Below, piece by piece: positions 60,601 through 61,159 of a DNA stretch of 64,000 bases. This stretch comes from Galeruca laticollis. Lineage: Eukaryota; Arthropoda; Insecta; Coleoptera; Chrysomelidae. The notes under the pieces were generated by a model that was not told the origin of the DNA, ran no database searches, and saw only the letters and a program-made list of their open reading frames with translations. Position 1 is the first letter of the stretch; the number at the start of each line of letters is the position of its first letter. The translations under genes were made by a program, and so were the position numbers. The stretch is taken from assembly GCA_963921935.1 (NCBI GenBank), contig OY998175.1:311077484-311141483 (forward strand), read 5' to 3'.

Positions 60601-61159
60601 AAGGATACAATTTATTCGATGAATCGTTTGAATCGAAAAGGAGATGGTCCGAGTCGAACGTTTCACTGTTATCACCGAAAACGAAATCTCTTTTGGTGCA
60701 CACGTTACCCATGAGAAAACAGTGGAACTGTTTACGTTTCAATGCTTTCATTAATGCTTTTTCTGTGATATTCATTTCCGATTTAAAAGCTGATGGTACG
60801 GAAAGGTGGGAGGTCGCTAGTTTAGTCTGTGATAATATAGTAATTTGTGCCACGCAAACGGAAGTAAGTACTTAGTAAGTAGTAGTAGTAAAAACATTTT
60901 TTTTTATTAACAACTTTTCAGAAAATGAAACTGAAAGTTTCGGTAGCCGCGATCCAATTTGACAACCAACTATATTCAAGAGAATCCTACGATTTCCCCG
61001 TTATGTTGATTGGACAAGATGCAAAAGAACTGAACACTAGGCAATCCTTGAACATTCCGATAGAAAATTTTATACAGGGTGCAAAAGAAGATGATTTATT
61101 TATTTTAGATATTATATTGGAAACGTGGAGAGATAAATATACCATGAACAACGTTACAG
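3419..61159 (+). CDS. Vps13B: VPS13B (COH1) homologue, central to C-terminal part, 17 exons
   Basis: Host gene reconstructed by splicing 17 exons: 3419-3655, 3738-4058, 4118-4267, 12549-12818, 12873-13595, 18728-19115, 19167-19428, 22429-22636, 23008-23172, 31711-31926, 32013-32158, 53908-54185, 56566-56757, 56811-56953, 60337-60423, 60477-60863, 60922-61159. Every junction has GT-AG ends and preserves the codon phase, giving 4411 coding bases without a stop. Recognised from VPS13B-like blocks such as 'AMAWRYPQPRALTKVRVFPV', 'SPRALAACMRIDSYF' and the VPS13 adaptor-binding (VAB/SHR-BD) region starting near 'PYSCSLLVELLPW'. Known family role: a very long rod-like protein that moves bulk lipid between membranes; VPS13B acts at the Golgi and endosomal membranes. 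The vertebrate protein is about 4000 residues, so the N-terminal half lies upstream and the C-terminus beyond the last exon. Introns range from 51 bp to 21.7 kb. VPS13A/C/D are less likely because these blocks fit the B paralogue. Confidence 0.88.
3738..4058 (+). CDS. Vps13B: vps13B exon 2 of window
   Basis: Acceptor AG at 3736-3737 and donor GTAAGT at 4059; 107 codons, phase 0 both ends. It reads through 'LNPWTVSIDVSIFWESW', typical of the beta-sheet repeats of VPS13 central regions. It is separated from exon 3 by a 59-bp intron. Confidence 0.8.
4118..4267 (+). CDS. Vps13B: vps13B exon 3 of window
   Basis: Acceptor AG at 4116-4117, donor GTATGA after 4267, exactly 50 codons in phase 0. It contains 'DDLRAGAFQFIDATTENTEE', a linker-type acidic segment. 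It is followed by an 8.3-kb intron filled with minisatellite and transposons. Confidence 0.8.
4310..4790 (-). repeat. minisatellite, same unit as 1262-3010 in inverted orientation
   Basis: Degenerate units such as gcagaaacaaggttactaca then gggctaataatgacttacac are the reverse complement of the 41-bp unit at 1262-3010. The array is cut by the LINE starting near 4790 and one more unit follows that LINE at about 11480-11520, so the LINE landed inside the array. Confidence 0.8.
4824..5423 (+). CDS. LINE ORF1, gag-like protein with CCHC zinc knuckles
   Basis: About 199 codons without a good ATG at the start, so the N-terminus is probably truncated. The C-terminal half has cysteine-rich knuckles: CYKCARYGHIAATC, then CCNCSNNHKTAEC, then CINCF. 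Such knuckles bind nucleic acid in LINE ORF1 proteins and package the element RNA. The frame ends 22 bp before the endonuclease frame, the usual LINE arrangement. Confidence 0.75.
   Translation: MTIDIQNKKNSRKRTRNQYSVTEGRHKNPKIIIRGVEEEFILEDEEMVIQTIRDQNEIGTNDNSILKIHSRYNQKGKQDKGNIILETDVTLRNKLCQDGKVNIGWRRCMASEFFSIVRCYKCARYGHIAATCENQVTCCNCSNNHKTAECNSDSIKCINCFETNIKLKKTLNTNHKVTDSECSCYKRIIDIESKKTKST
5445..8416 (+). pseudogene. LINE ORF2, endonuclease plus reverse transcriptase, broken
   Basis: The endonuclease begins with 'LFHQNVQGISN' near 5472 and continues 'VVLTEHWQS', 'GGVVLYC', then after the 155-bp insertion 'VAGDFNIDM' and 'CLDNIYVS'. The reverse transcriptase runs from about 6282: 'GDDGISNKMIKR', 'YRPISLLSSFSKVFE', 'FDCVHHTTLL', 'GVPQGSVLGPILFLLYINDL', and the catalytic 'YADD' near 7621. 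The C-terminal part lies in another frame (7733-8416). Breaks: a stop near 6277, a small deletion near 7345 just before the 'FDCVHH' block, and a frame change near 7735. In life it would nick target DNA and copy its RNA there. This copy cannot make one full protein. Confidence 0.82.
5733..5887. mobile_element. 155-bp hairpin element with 12-bp target duplication
   Basis: Flanked by exact 12-bp repeats tcattgagtgag at 5721-5732 and 5888-5899. Removal plus one repeat rejoins the LINE endonuclease frame (SLSE to DYVFEC). Two thirds of the element is a near-perfect hairpin: gtttttaaatgaaact...ccacaatata against its complement, loop about 20 bp. The remaining about 45-bp tail (tattccacgaagtaagggtc) is not in the hairpin. 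No transposase fits in it and it has no simple terminal inverted repeats. Related copies are at 31146-31211 and about 61991-62090. Confidence 0.8.
8824..9873 (+). CDS. HARBI1-like DDE transposase (DDE_Tnp_4), reading frame intact
   Basis: Start chosen at the ATG at 8824 ('MDTSSSSSSDEELDRIMELL'), as in HARBI1-like proteins. An open frame extends upstream to 8701 but looks like leader. 350 residues, the usual length. A helix-turn-helix segment ('HINIHKSTVCRIVHRV') is near residues 96-115. The catalytic triad is visible: Asp154 in 'GAIDCTHIK', Asp205 in 'PGSVHDSTIYND' and Glu267 in 'NTRNGIERLFGIWKRRFP'. It cuts and reinserts the transposon, with the Myb-like partner (9967-11119, opposite strand) needed for nuclear entry and end binding. 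No stop or frameshift is seen, so this could still encode an active enzyme. Confidence 0.9.
   Translation: MDTSSSSSSDEELDRIMELLPEIRQVRPRRDPFNLFNNQQFKARYRFCKEIVNQLLQTIGEDLLRSQKNNEVTPMNQLLITLRYYATGSFQQVLGDHINIHKSTVCRIVHRVGHYIALLSDRFIRMPKTNKEIGVVKQQFYNVARFPGVIGAIDCTHIKILSPGGENAEVYRNRKGWFSINVQVIGDMKLKIRDIVASYPGSVHDSTIYNDSLIRARFLNNEFPNSYLIGDGGYMCTNHLMTPLSNPQTQSQNNYQNAHINTRNGIERLFGIWKRRFPVLSVGMQIKVENVLRVIVSTAVLHNLAIENDDIFEIDWDQHIENQIEVEHQDAELERNGNALRTHLINTLF
9967..11119 (-). CDS. Myb/SANT-like DNA-binding protein of the Harbinger element, five exons, frame break near the end
   Basis: Starts at 11119 ('METNQHFTQLERDCAIDII') with a Myb/SANT-like trihelix ('KLEAWDNIAKEYNS', 'KQLKNLYENTKRKLKK') in exon 1 (10871-11119). 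Later exons by eye: about 10685-10812, about 10530-10617, about 10377-10448 and about 9967-10314. The second intron has a possible GC donor. The last exon ends in charged heptads 'KKAEIEFKKAEIELKKAEIE', a likely coiled coil. A frame change near 10127 separates these heptads from the body, so either a 1-bp indel or another splice exists. In this superfamily the protein binds the transposon ends and brings the transposase to the nucleus. Confidence 0.72.
11524..11667. mobile_element. palindromic MITE, about 144 bp
   Basis: Imperfect palindrome: the left arm tgaatctaccctaacttagt matches the complement of the right arm actaagttacggtagattca class sequence (tgaatctaccgtaacttaat). Arms are about 65 bp with several mismatches and a short centre near 11597. 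No ORF. Target duplication not evident. Confidence 0.72.
11797..12525 (-). mobile_element. 0.73-kb TIR element with degraded ORF
   Basis: Two inverted segments of about 45 bp: 11809-11855 (atctgtcacataaatgtcaa...atggcgtctg) and the complement of about 12470-12516. The block is absent from the inverted copy at 273-755, which shows the empty site, so this is an insertion. The minus-strand open frame 12078-12332 lies inside. Superfamily not established; ends starting GGGCA and a TAA-rich site would suit PIF/Harbinger. Confidence 0.7.
12078..12332 (-). pseudogene. fragment resembling the N-terminal part of SWIM/YqaJ-type proteins spread by transposons
   Basis: 84 codons. The stretch 'SFYTKEQMKAFKSLYANRFF' followed by 'EAGFV' resembles a recurrent 'YT.EQ.KA.KSL.A...F..G.V' motif of uncharacterised metazoan proteins that carry SWIM and YqaJ nuclease domains. 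Only this piece is present and the rest of the 0.73-kb element has no frame, so it is called a fragment. The family assignment is from memory of the motif and is tentative. Confidence 0.4.
12549..12818 (+). CDS. Vps13B: vps13B exon 4 of window
   Basis: Acceptor AG at 12547-12548, donor GTAAGT at 12819, 90 codons in phase 0. Carries the block 'AMAWRYPQPRALTKVRVFPV', the most diagnostic VPS13B stretch in the window, followed by 'YWSECRNCYLPFTQFYLSES'. The intron after it is only 54 bp. A decayed inverted copy of this exon, its short intron and the start of exon 5 lies at about 273-672. Confidence 0.92.
12873..13595 (+). CDS. Vps13B: vps13B exon 5 of window
   Basis: Acceptor AG at 12871-12872, donor GTAAGT at 13596, 241 codons in phase 0, the largest exon here. 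It begins 'VITMVNNNEDQSTNVLISPR' and continues with 'ALAACMRIDSYFNKSLIPNV', a segment strongly reminiscent of VPS13B. It ends 'KLRIALEENDW'. Confidence 0.92.
13611..13875 (+). repeat. two direct copies of a ~105-bp intronic segment
   Basis: 13611-13712 and about 13769-13875 share tttatcaaaaa..., aaataaatatttattt and gttccattaagaatgggac-type blocks in the same order, about 158 bp apart. Non-coding. Confidence 0.7.
14505..15240 (+). mobile_element. 3' fragment of an RNase H-bearing type LINE inside the tandem array
   Basis: The tandem unit is broken after 'aataatctcattaacaaact' near 14505 and resumes near 15240. Between lie a short LINE C-terminal frame (14542-14868) and an A-rich tail region (14930-15110). 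Strongly 5' truncated. Confidence 0.65.
14542..14868 (+). pseudogene. LINE ORF2 C-terminal zinc-binding end
   Basis: About 108 codons. 'TIKRVRANHALTPVYKHRLK' followed by 'YCSCGDIGTLTHILLECP' is the conserved C-terminal block of I/R1/jockey LINE polyproteins, after the RNase H domain: a Cys-x-Cys...His...Cys cluster. Nothing upstream of it remains. Confidence 0.72.
16208..16609 (-). pseudogene. C-terminal piece of Helitron PIF1-type helicase
   Basis: About 133 codons. 'NPPQLCNGTRLVIKK' and 'FAMSINKSQGQTMSICGLDL' followed by 'GQLYVACSRVG' are the closing motifs of the PIF1-like helicase of RepHel proteins, including the conserved 'INKSQGQT' and 'YVA.SR' motifs. The replication initiator part and the helicase N-terminus are missing, so this Helitron would need another copy's protein to move. 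Confidence 0.88.
16935..17410. repeat. direct duplication of ~240 bp within the Helitron
   Basis: The segment beginning gaattatacggtatttcgtt at 16943 is repeated from 17189, with almost the same sequence through cagcgccatctattgattac and cgaaaggtatcgacatctgt. The main differences are a 9-base deletion near the start of the second copy and a few substitutions near the end. Non-coding. Confidence 0.85.
18728..19115 (+). CDS. Vps13B: vps13B exon 6 of window
   Basis: Acceptor CAG at 18725-18727; 129 codons plus one base. The donor is taken at 19116 (GTAAAC), which opens a 51-bp intron to 19166. That intron is a multiple of three with no stop, so a retained form would add 17 codons, 'GKPPKLFLTIYNTLLFP'. 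Splicing it out gives 'WLVKVPLQERGQFLSIWCR', which fits the family better. Confidence 0.85.
19167..19428 (+). CDS. Vps13B: vps13B exon 7 of window
   Basis: Follows the 51-bp intron ending CCAG at 19166. The donor is GTGAGT at 19429, leaving two codon bases that are completed by the first base of exon 8. Contains 'LPIDSQVHIETPSLNVHLDC', at the entry to the VPS13 adaptor-binding region. Confidence 0.85.
19429..20100. other. intronic sequence with an unassigned open frame
   Basis: AT-rich. A 99-codon open frame at 19606-19905 on the minus strand ('LKINRIPSRTLYDDLKKSII') was not recognised and has no supporting context. It may be a transposon scrap or chance. Confidence 0.3.
20100..22320 (+). 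repeat. tandem array of ~90-bp units with ~345-bp higher-order period
   Basis: Dozens of units like taattaataatatttgacag then agaaagtgaagcaaacattc, ending in cagacactctccatactctg-type blocks. The block 'agacactctccatactctgta' returns near 20880, 21223, 21580 and 21923, about 345 bp apart, so four subunits form a higher-order repeat. ORFs reading 'FLHFLCQILLI' are incidental. Confidence 0.88.
22429..22636 (+). CDS. Vps13B: vps13B exon 8 of window
   Basis: Acceptor AAG at 22426-22428, donor GTAAAC at 22637. One base completes the previous codon, then 69 codons. Reads 'NNETASNPYIPLNYSLVDQQ' and ends 'EDQPLTHVQ'. It is preceded by a 2.2-kb tandem repeat array. Confidence 0.85.
22910..22970. repeat. 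possible remnant of the hairpin element family
   Basis: tctggaattatttagaaact and tttagtttcatttaaaaaaa resemble one arm of the 155-bp element at 5733-5887 (ggaattaactagagacctta, agtttcatttaaaaacac). Degenerate and with no target duplication visible. Confidence 0.4.
23008..23172 (+). CDS. Vps13B: vps13B exon 9 of window (start of adaptor-binding domain)
   Basis: Acceptor TAG at 23005-23007, donor GTTTGT after 23172, exactly 55 codons. Reads 'VRYQNACPYSCSLLVELLPW' and 'LGVPISLMSNGTELCRIPHH'. This is the conserved opening of the VPS13 adaptor-binding (SHR-BD/VAB) repeat domain, which recruits VPS13 proteins to membranes through adaptor partners. Confidence 0.9.
23173..23690. other. intronic sequence, nothing recognised
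   Basis: AT-rich sequence after exon 9. A 62-codon open frame at 23470-23658 is rich in Phe and Ile and is probably chance. Confidence 0.35.
23700..24620 (+). repeat. ~173-bp satellite array A (+ orientation)
   Basis: The landmark ggctgtatcgtgctaacaaa occurs at 24085, 24259, 24432 and 24604, a 172-174 bp period, preceded by a diverged unit near 23910. The array opens with an edge sequence at about 23825-23880 (aaaactaacttttccgcgtc) that reappears inverted at the far edge of array C near 33580-33615. Each unit also carries 'gagctgaaaatcaatagggt' and a 'gtacttcaagtac' palindrome. Confidence 0.88.
24621..25190. mobile_element. foldback-like palindrome with CGT-repeat ends
   Basis: Arms 24605-24775 and 25005-25205 are inverted repeats: aagacatgtaaggaaaagtg, gacgacgacgacatacacac, ggtttaccccaaaaaaagtt-type blocks, with an about 230-bp centre. 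The satellite on the left reads ...cgtgctaacaa into the left arm and on the right the complement ttgttagcacg reads out, so the flanking satellite changes orientation across the palindrome. A single arm of the same type is at about 32625-32825. Confidence 0.8.
25420..29023 (-). pseudogene. LINE ORF2: endonuclease, reverse transcriptase, RNase H; two frame breaks
   Basis: Endonuclease from 29023: 'LLQWNINGF', 'IICIQETNFKG', 'LLGDFNSHNPIWG' and 'YGSDHYPI', the AP-endonuclease motifs. Reverse transcriptase: 'APGPDNIPLIFLQKLP', 'TSYRPISLTNALSKIMEK', 'FIDITKAFDTAWR', 'GTPQGSVISSTLLL' and the catalytic 'YADD' near 26990. RNase H: 'AYTDASKTSDGVGAAV', 'CTGELYA', 'IITDSLNS' and 'HTGLQGNEEAD', giving the D, E, D, D set. 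It ends with the Cys-rich tail 'CELCK'. One-base frame changes near 27390 (between finger and palm) and 26925 (after YADD) break it into three frames. It would otherwise perform target-primed reverse transcription. Confidence 0.88.
29016..30504 (-). pseudogene. LINE ORF1, gag-like, one frame break
   Basis: Starts at 30504 ('METDNIITSDNINNQSPLSQ') with a Pro/Gln/Ser-rich leader, then an RNA-recognition-like stretch ('LSSKEIVDDFIIKNDGRIKI'). After a frame change near 29930 it continues through 'CYHCKQHGHLSSTC', a single CCHC knuckle, and a low-complexity Ser/Thr tail to 29016. It binds element RNA in this family. ORF1 and ORF2 overlap by 8 bp. Confidence 0.75.
31146..31211. mobile_element. 66-bp copy of the 12-bp-TSD hairpin element family
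   Basis: Inserted in a satellite unit between gactaattttat (31134-31145) and gactcattttat (31212-31223), a 12-bp duplication with one mismatch. It contains actgtctcgacccttacttc and gtttcatttaaaaacac, identical to parts of the element at 5733-5887 in inverted orientation, but lacks the hairpin. Confidence 0.78.
31391..31710. other. intronic sequence, nothing recognised
   Basis: AT-rich sequence between the satellite and exon 10. Two similar phrases, atatacacggcagtcaacgt and atatacacgatagtgaacgt near 31565 and 31608, are a small direct repeat. Confidence 0.35.
31711..31926 (+). CDS. Vps13B: vps13B exon 10 of window
   Basis: Acceptor TAG at 31708-31710, donor GTAAGT at 31927, 72 codons in phase 0: 'DNFNLGTCMGGSWHYSDPLQ'. 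The upstream intron of 8.5 kb holds satellite and a full-length LINE. The downstream intron is 86 bp. Confidence 0.87.
32013..32158 (+). CDS. Vps13B: vps13B exon 11 of window
   Basis: Acceptor CAG at 32010-32012, donor GTGAGT at 32159, 48 codons plus two bases. Reads 'ISSTHILSNHTATQVQVICM'. The following intron is about 21.7 kb, the longest in the window, and is made up of repeats. Confidence 0.85.
32159..32600. other. start of the 21.7-kb intron; ATA/ATG microsatellite
   Basis: Contains an (AAT)n-like run at about 32285-32312 followed by (GAT)n. No ORF or element ends recognised. Confidence 0.4.
32625..33620 (-). repeat. ~173-bp satellite array C with one palindrome arm
   Basis: Begins with the arm found in the 24621-25190 palindrome (cttttccgccaacctatcta at about 32630, CGTCGTCGTTGTCGTCGG at about 32778) and continues with units bearing ttagcacgatacagcctccg near 32819, 32993, 33168, 33341 and 33515 (about 174 bp apart). 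It ends with the edge block gcggaaaagttagttttaat near 33588-33608, the complement of the array A edge. Confidence 0.86.
35956..36103 (-). repeat. 3' LTR of the Gypsy element
   Basis: 148 bp starting TGTTTTATAC and ending TACAACA as read on +. It differs from the other LTR by a single base (attctaagtg against attctaattg). It is preceded by target-duplication copy cataa. Confidence 0.93.
36137..37734 (-). pseudogene. Gypsy RNase H end and integrase, two frame changes
   Basis: The first frame (37279-37734) resumes RNase H after the deletion with 'AFNDHKPLISIMNKD' and 'YLPGKSQYIADLLSR'. The integrase frame (36137-37252) has the HHCC zinc motif ('LLHEGHMGM', 'CCKICEKF'), and the catalytic D, D, E: 'IIATDIL', 'IIYSDNMPFGS' and 'HYARSNGLAEKA'. 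It ends in a polar tail of about 80 residues. A further frame change near 37265 separates the two. It joins the element DNA to the chromosome in intact copies. Confidence 0.87.
37688..39997 (-). CDS. Gypsy gag-protease-RT and start of RNase H
   Basis: One long frame of 769 codons. The gag starts near 39974 ('MELFKPPKNLIVDENIANNW'), with two zinc knuckles ('CKKCNYKHGPREC', 'CKNCKKANHFAVGC'). Protease active site 'FKLDTGAQVNVLPF'. Reverse transcriptase with 'PDGSLRICLDPNELNK', 'LLDLKQGFWQIKL', 'FNRLPFGLSCAPEAF' and catalytic 'YFDD' near 38245. RNase H begins 'EIYSDASKDGLGCCLI' but the frame stops shortly after 'SMSNTETAY', where a small deletion removes the segment that should hold the RNase H glutamate. 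Gag and pol are in a single frame, as in K02A2.6-like Gypsy elements. Confidence 0.9.
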   Translation of the reverse strand: MQLRRHDMELFKPPKNLIVDENIANNWKKFKQSYEIYMTASGNNSKTPEVKAAILLNLLGEEGLDLFNTFNLNEEDEKKPEIIIKAFDDYVNPRRNVIFERFIFHQRIQKENEDFAVFLRDIKTLVKTCEFKEQEDEMLRDKIVLGVNSRELQERLLRMADLKLNDAIKTCQAAEISKKQVKSLHVENHIYELKDDRNEKLKYHCKKCNYKHGPRECPAYGKYCKNCKKANHFAVGCRSTKNQMYNNKNVQEINVEEEDSIEDITELFQVHSLNDTVNTVCTHSREDIWTQDVEINNHKINFKLDTGAQVNVLPFKTFKKIVGNDQLLRESRGLLEAFGGEKIKPLGNIKLSCKINNSIGDVEFAVVNKNVMPILGLQVCKKFNLLVKITNSKIDTLKINSKNEFIKNNNEIFEGLGAFPEYYTIKTKVNAEGVIRPPRRLPQVLLNKFEKELNKMIENGTVSKVSEPKKWSSNVVLVEKPDGSLRICLDPNELNKVIVRDYCLIPRFEDIRPKLLNKKFYTLLDLKQGFWQIKLDKESSDLCTFSTPFGFYKFNRLPFGLSCAPEAFINMVQKYFGKIDVNNIVIYFDDLLIATENEELHDMLLKKVVSLAKKINIKFNLRKLQYKQANIEFLGHKFNKNGVIPSEEHTKSILNLKEPKNKKELQSLLGMFNYLRQYIPNMSTICSPLRELLKKDSAWFWSSKHRESLNKLKEIVAKPPVLNQFDVNKHIEIYSDASKDGLGCCLIQNKRPVSFASRSMSNTETAYCF
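40115..40262 (-). repeat. 5' LTR of the Gypsy element
   Basis: 148-bp partner of the repeat at 35956-36103. The promoter for the element RNA would lie here. The primer-binding site is immediately inside it. Confidence 0.93.
41322..41715 (-). pseudogene. LINE ORF1, coiled coil plus RRM-like domain, frame broken
   Basis: From about 41706 ('MNETAIKKLLGEATKKF', then a stop), continuing in another frame as a heptad-rich stretch ('ELNNTKNELKRVIDSTETNL', 'LKKLELENVLLKERMEELD') and then 'IKSRANNVVIFGINKSSREL', the usual entry to an RNA-recognition-like fold. Such ORF1 proteins form trimers that bind element RNA. The frame ends at 41322 and lower-quality remnants continue to about 41030. Confidence 0.65.
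42057..43012. mobile_element. 0.96-kb non-autonomous TIR element
   Basis: Ends are inverted: tagggttgtcagatgtccgg at 42057 and the complement of ...taatctgacaaccctata at 43012, with further pairing of 'cccggaat' blocks just inside. No ORF. Inside are two diverged direct copies (about 42300-42440 and 42655-42790), both with ttcttcatgacacg-like and gatattatttgatataaaca-like phrases, and a short run of cctaa pentamers at about 42440-42460. Confidence 0.72.
42440..42461. repeat. short (CCTAA)n run, insect telomere-type pentamer
   Basis: aacctaacctaacctaac gives three to four TTAGG units on the minus strand, the canonical insect telomere repeat. Too short to be a telomere; may be an internal or chance run. 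Confidence 0.6.
43170..45760. repeat. tandem and palindromic repeat domain, ~320-bp unit with nested hairpins
   Basis: A unit containing attcatctatgttttcaact, gaacttggttggcacagcta and attgtgacacatgtggcaat recurs from about 43190 to 44370 with spacing of 313-330 bp. Each unit holds a palindrome built from catagataaactactaattc-like arms around a ttgattatgatttgatt-like centre; a further complete palindrome lies at 45598-45727. The arm is itself self-complementary, a hairpin inside a hairpin. 44390-45580 is related, inverted, to 52980-53260. Confidence 0.78.
45770..47714 (+). CDS. LINE ORF2 C-terminal two thirds, reverse transcriptase, open frame
   Basis: Open for about 648 codons from the truncation point (the frame happens to run back to 45723 in the flank). 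Reverse transcriptase motifs in order: 'PDNDKISAKDLLR', 'LENYRPITVVCALSKFVEIL', 'YQYGFQKHSNTQSDTTDFL', 'TIFIDLQKAFDVVDHEILL', 'GVPQGSVLGPLLYSLHTLNL', catalytic 'IFADDTILVYEG' near 46890, and the thumb 'DYTKYLGLVIDDKLNWHKH'. The C-terminus has 'HSYETRSQD'. The endonuclease and ORF1 are lost, so this copy is not autonomous. Confidence 0.85.
45770..48043 (+). mobile_element. 5'-truncated jockey/Rex-like LINE
   Basis: Inserted in the palindromic repeat at a gttgccatatg site: atatg at 45765-45769 and 48044-48048. It ends with AATAAAAGCATTTC and an A-run. Truncated inside ORF2, keeping the region before the reverse transcriptase and the whole reverse transcriptase. The frame is open for nearly 2 kb, so the copy is comparatively young. 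Confidence 0.82.
48328..48790 (+). pseudogene. reverse transcriptase C-terminal remnant
   Basis: 'TIIYADDTSKIVAQNRLPLS' gives the catalytic YADD near 48352. After a frame change near 48476 it continues 'MFKYLGLTIDQKLIWEAHIE' and 'LVQSIPYFWGNS', the thumb and C-terminal part. Further scraps to about 49130 are too decayed to follow. Confidence 0.72.
49372..52732 (-). mobile_element. RTE/BovB-type LINE with 16-bp target duplication
   Basis: Exact direct repeats aaaaaaaacaataata at 49356-49371 and 52733-52748 flank 3361 bp. Minus strand. One main protein with an endonuclease and reverse transcriptase and no RNase H fits the compact RTE plan. Because it lies inside the LINE at 48282-52880, which lies in a palindromic repeat, it is the youngest of three nested layers. 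Confidence 0.85.
49700..52415 (-). pseudogene. RTE-type endonuclease-reverse transcriptase, frames broken
   Basis: Starts near 52413 ('MWRIGTWNVRSILGKEKELE'). Endonuclease motifs: 'ITETK', 'IIVYGPNEDD', 'IIILGDLNSRVG', 'SIIDYILV', 'GSDHYLL'. Reverse transcriptase: 'GKSPGIDKLAAEMFKNLG', 'CNNYRGINLLSTAMKVYEK', 'GFIDMEKAFDKVPREKLW', 'GLRQGGGLSPLLFTIFIDE' and catalytic 'AFADDLIIMSG' near 50258. It ends with 'CESWVLTKRQKSQI' and 'LSWWGHL'. One-base changes in an A-run near 52303 and near 51145 break the frame. A small open frame at 52502-52762 lies upstream and overlaps the insertion edge. Confidence 0.85.
52881..53760. repeat. palindromic repeat domain, right part
   Basis: Contains ccatagataaatacgatg-like arms near 52928, a hairpin pair at about 53245-53345 (gtttggattccatattaagt against cttaatattgaatccaaact) and a complete palindrome at about 53405-53545. 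gcagtgttgccaacttc blocks occur at about 52970 and 53618. These match, mostly inverted, the repeats at 43.2-45.8 kb and 48.05-48.28 kb. Confidence 0.75.
53908..54185 (+). CDS. Vps13B: vps13B exon 12 of window
   Basis: Acceptor CAG at 53905-53907. The first base completes the codon split at exon 11; 92 codons follow and one base is left. Reads 'NSGVSIIKWHTLENELDTVN' and ends 'PQLLIINKT'. The donor GTTAGT at 54186 lies 16 bp before a DNA transposon. Confidence 0.87.
54350..54636. other. insertion of ~285 bp inside the left inverted repeat
   Basis: The right repeat reads gacagtggccgatacc without interruption (on its complement), whereas the left one breaks after gacagtg (54349) and resumes at tggccgatacc (54637). 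An agtg repeat at both edges may be a target duplication. The inserted block has a locally GC-richer patch (cgcgtgtgtgaacgcggtgt near 54464). No family recognised. Confidence 0.65.
55069..56144 (+). pseudogene. Tc1/mariner superfamily transposase with DD41D spacing, one frameshift
   Basis: Begins at 55069 ('MVHLTEMHKITILQMIGYGD') with helix-turn-helix segments ('PPISQGTISKIEKQF'). A frame change near 55310 moves reading to the frame that continues 'FNISHTSIFRILKESK' and then the open frame from 55407. Catalytic residues: Asp in 'VLFSDESTF', Asp in 'LWFQQDGGSPHY' and Asp in 'SPDLTSLDFFLWG'. I count 41 residues between the second and third, which would place it with DD41D families (rosa/Visitor-like). 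About 355 residues if unbroken. It would excise and insert the element at TA. Confidence 0.88.
56566..56757 (+). CDS. Vps13B: vps13B exon 13 of window
   Basis: Acceptor TAG at 56563-56565, donor GTAAGA at 56758. Phase 1 in, phase 1 out. Reads 'GTTLYCAQSLTEYEVMEETQ' and ends 'LALACEPD'. Removing the DNA transposon upstream would leave an intron of about 81 bp. Confidence 0.87.
56811..56953 (+). CDS. Vps13B: vps13B exon 14 of window
   Basis: Acceptor TAG at 56808-56810, donor GTAATC at 56954. Reads 'NGDYQWSTNFSLTHDYEQYL' and ends 'TLDSGSE'. The next intron contains a complete hAT element and would be about 74 bp without it. Confidence 0.87.
57003..60303 (+). mobile_element. hAT DNA transposon with 8-bp target duplication
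   Basis: Ends cagggccgttccaa at 57003 and the complement ttggaacggccctg at 60303. 8-bp duplication cgtatact (56995-57002) and cgtatacc (60304-60311), one mismatch. GC-rich subterminal blocks (acgacggcgccgtc, gcacgacggcgctc) face each other. It lies in the intron between exons 14 and 15, which would be about 74 bp without it. Confidence 0.93.
57620..60064 (+). pseudogene. hAT transposase with DUF4371-like core, several breaks
   Basis: ATG at 57620 ('MSEGKKKLSGYQNLINKRKR'), then 'KITQFFK' and a TTF-type zinc region 'SVSKNSVFCFCCRIF' in a shifted frame. The core continues 'CVEMIAKFDPIMAEH', 'GQGYDNGANMRG' with the first catalytic Asp, 'VPCCNHSLNLVVNDA' (C..H pair), 'ETRWSSRIDA', and the C-terminal dimerisation block 'MSVSVASAERTFSKLKLIKD' with the catalytic Glu. 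This is the layout of ZMYM1-like hAT transposases. Breaks: frame changes near 58010, 59265 and 59545 and a stop near 58296, so it is inactive. Confidence 0.88.
60337..60423 (+). CDS. Vps13B: vps13B exon 15 of window
   Basis: Acceptor TAG at 60334-60336, donor GTAAGT at 60424, 29 codons. Reads 'SDIRVRLSMQEVEVPSLIKG', a short strand-rich motif that matches the part of VPS13B following the adaptor-binding repeats. Confidence 0.83.
60477..60863 (+). CDS. Vps13B: vps13B exon 16 of window
   Basis: Acceptor TAG at 60474-60476, donor GTAAGT at 60864, 129 codons in phase 0. Contains a polar, probably disordered segment ('FESKRRWSESNVSLLSPKTK') followed by an ordered one ('RKQWNCLRFNAFINAFSVIF'). Introns on either side are 53 and 58 bp. 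Confidence 0.85.
60922..61159 (+). CDS. Vps13B: vps13B exon 17 of window (last one found)
   Basis: Acceptor CAG at 60919-60921, 79 codons plus one base, donor GTATTT at 61160. Reads 'KLKVSVAAIQFDNQLYSRES' and ends 'DKYTMNNVT'. This corresponds to a conserved VPS13 C-terminal segment. No further coding exon could be recognised up to 64000, so the gene probably continues beyond the window. Confidence 0.82.
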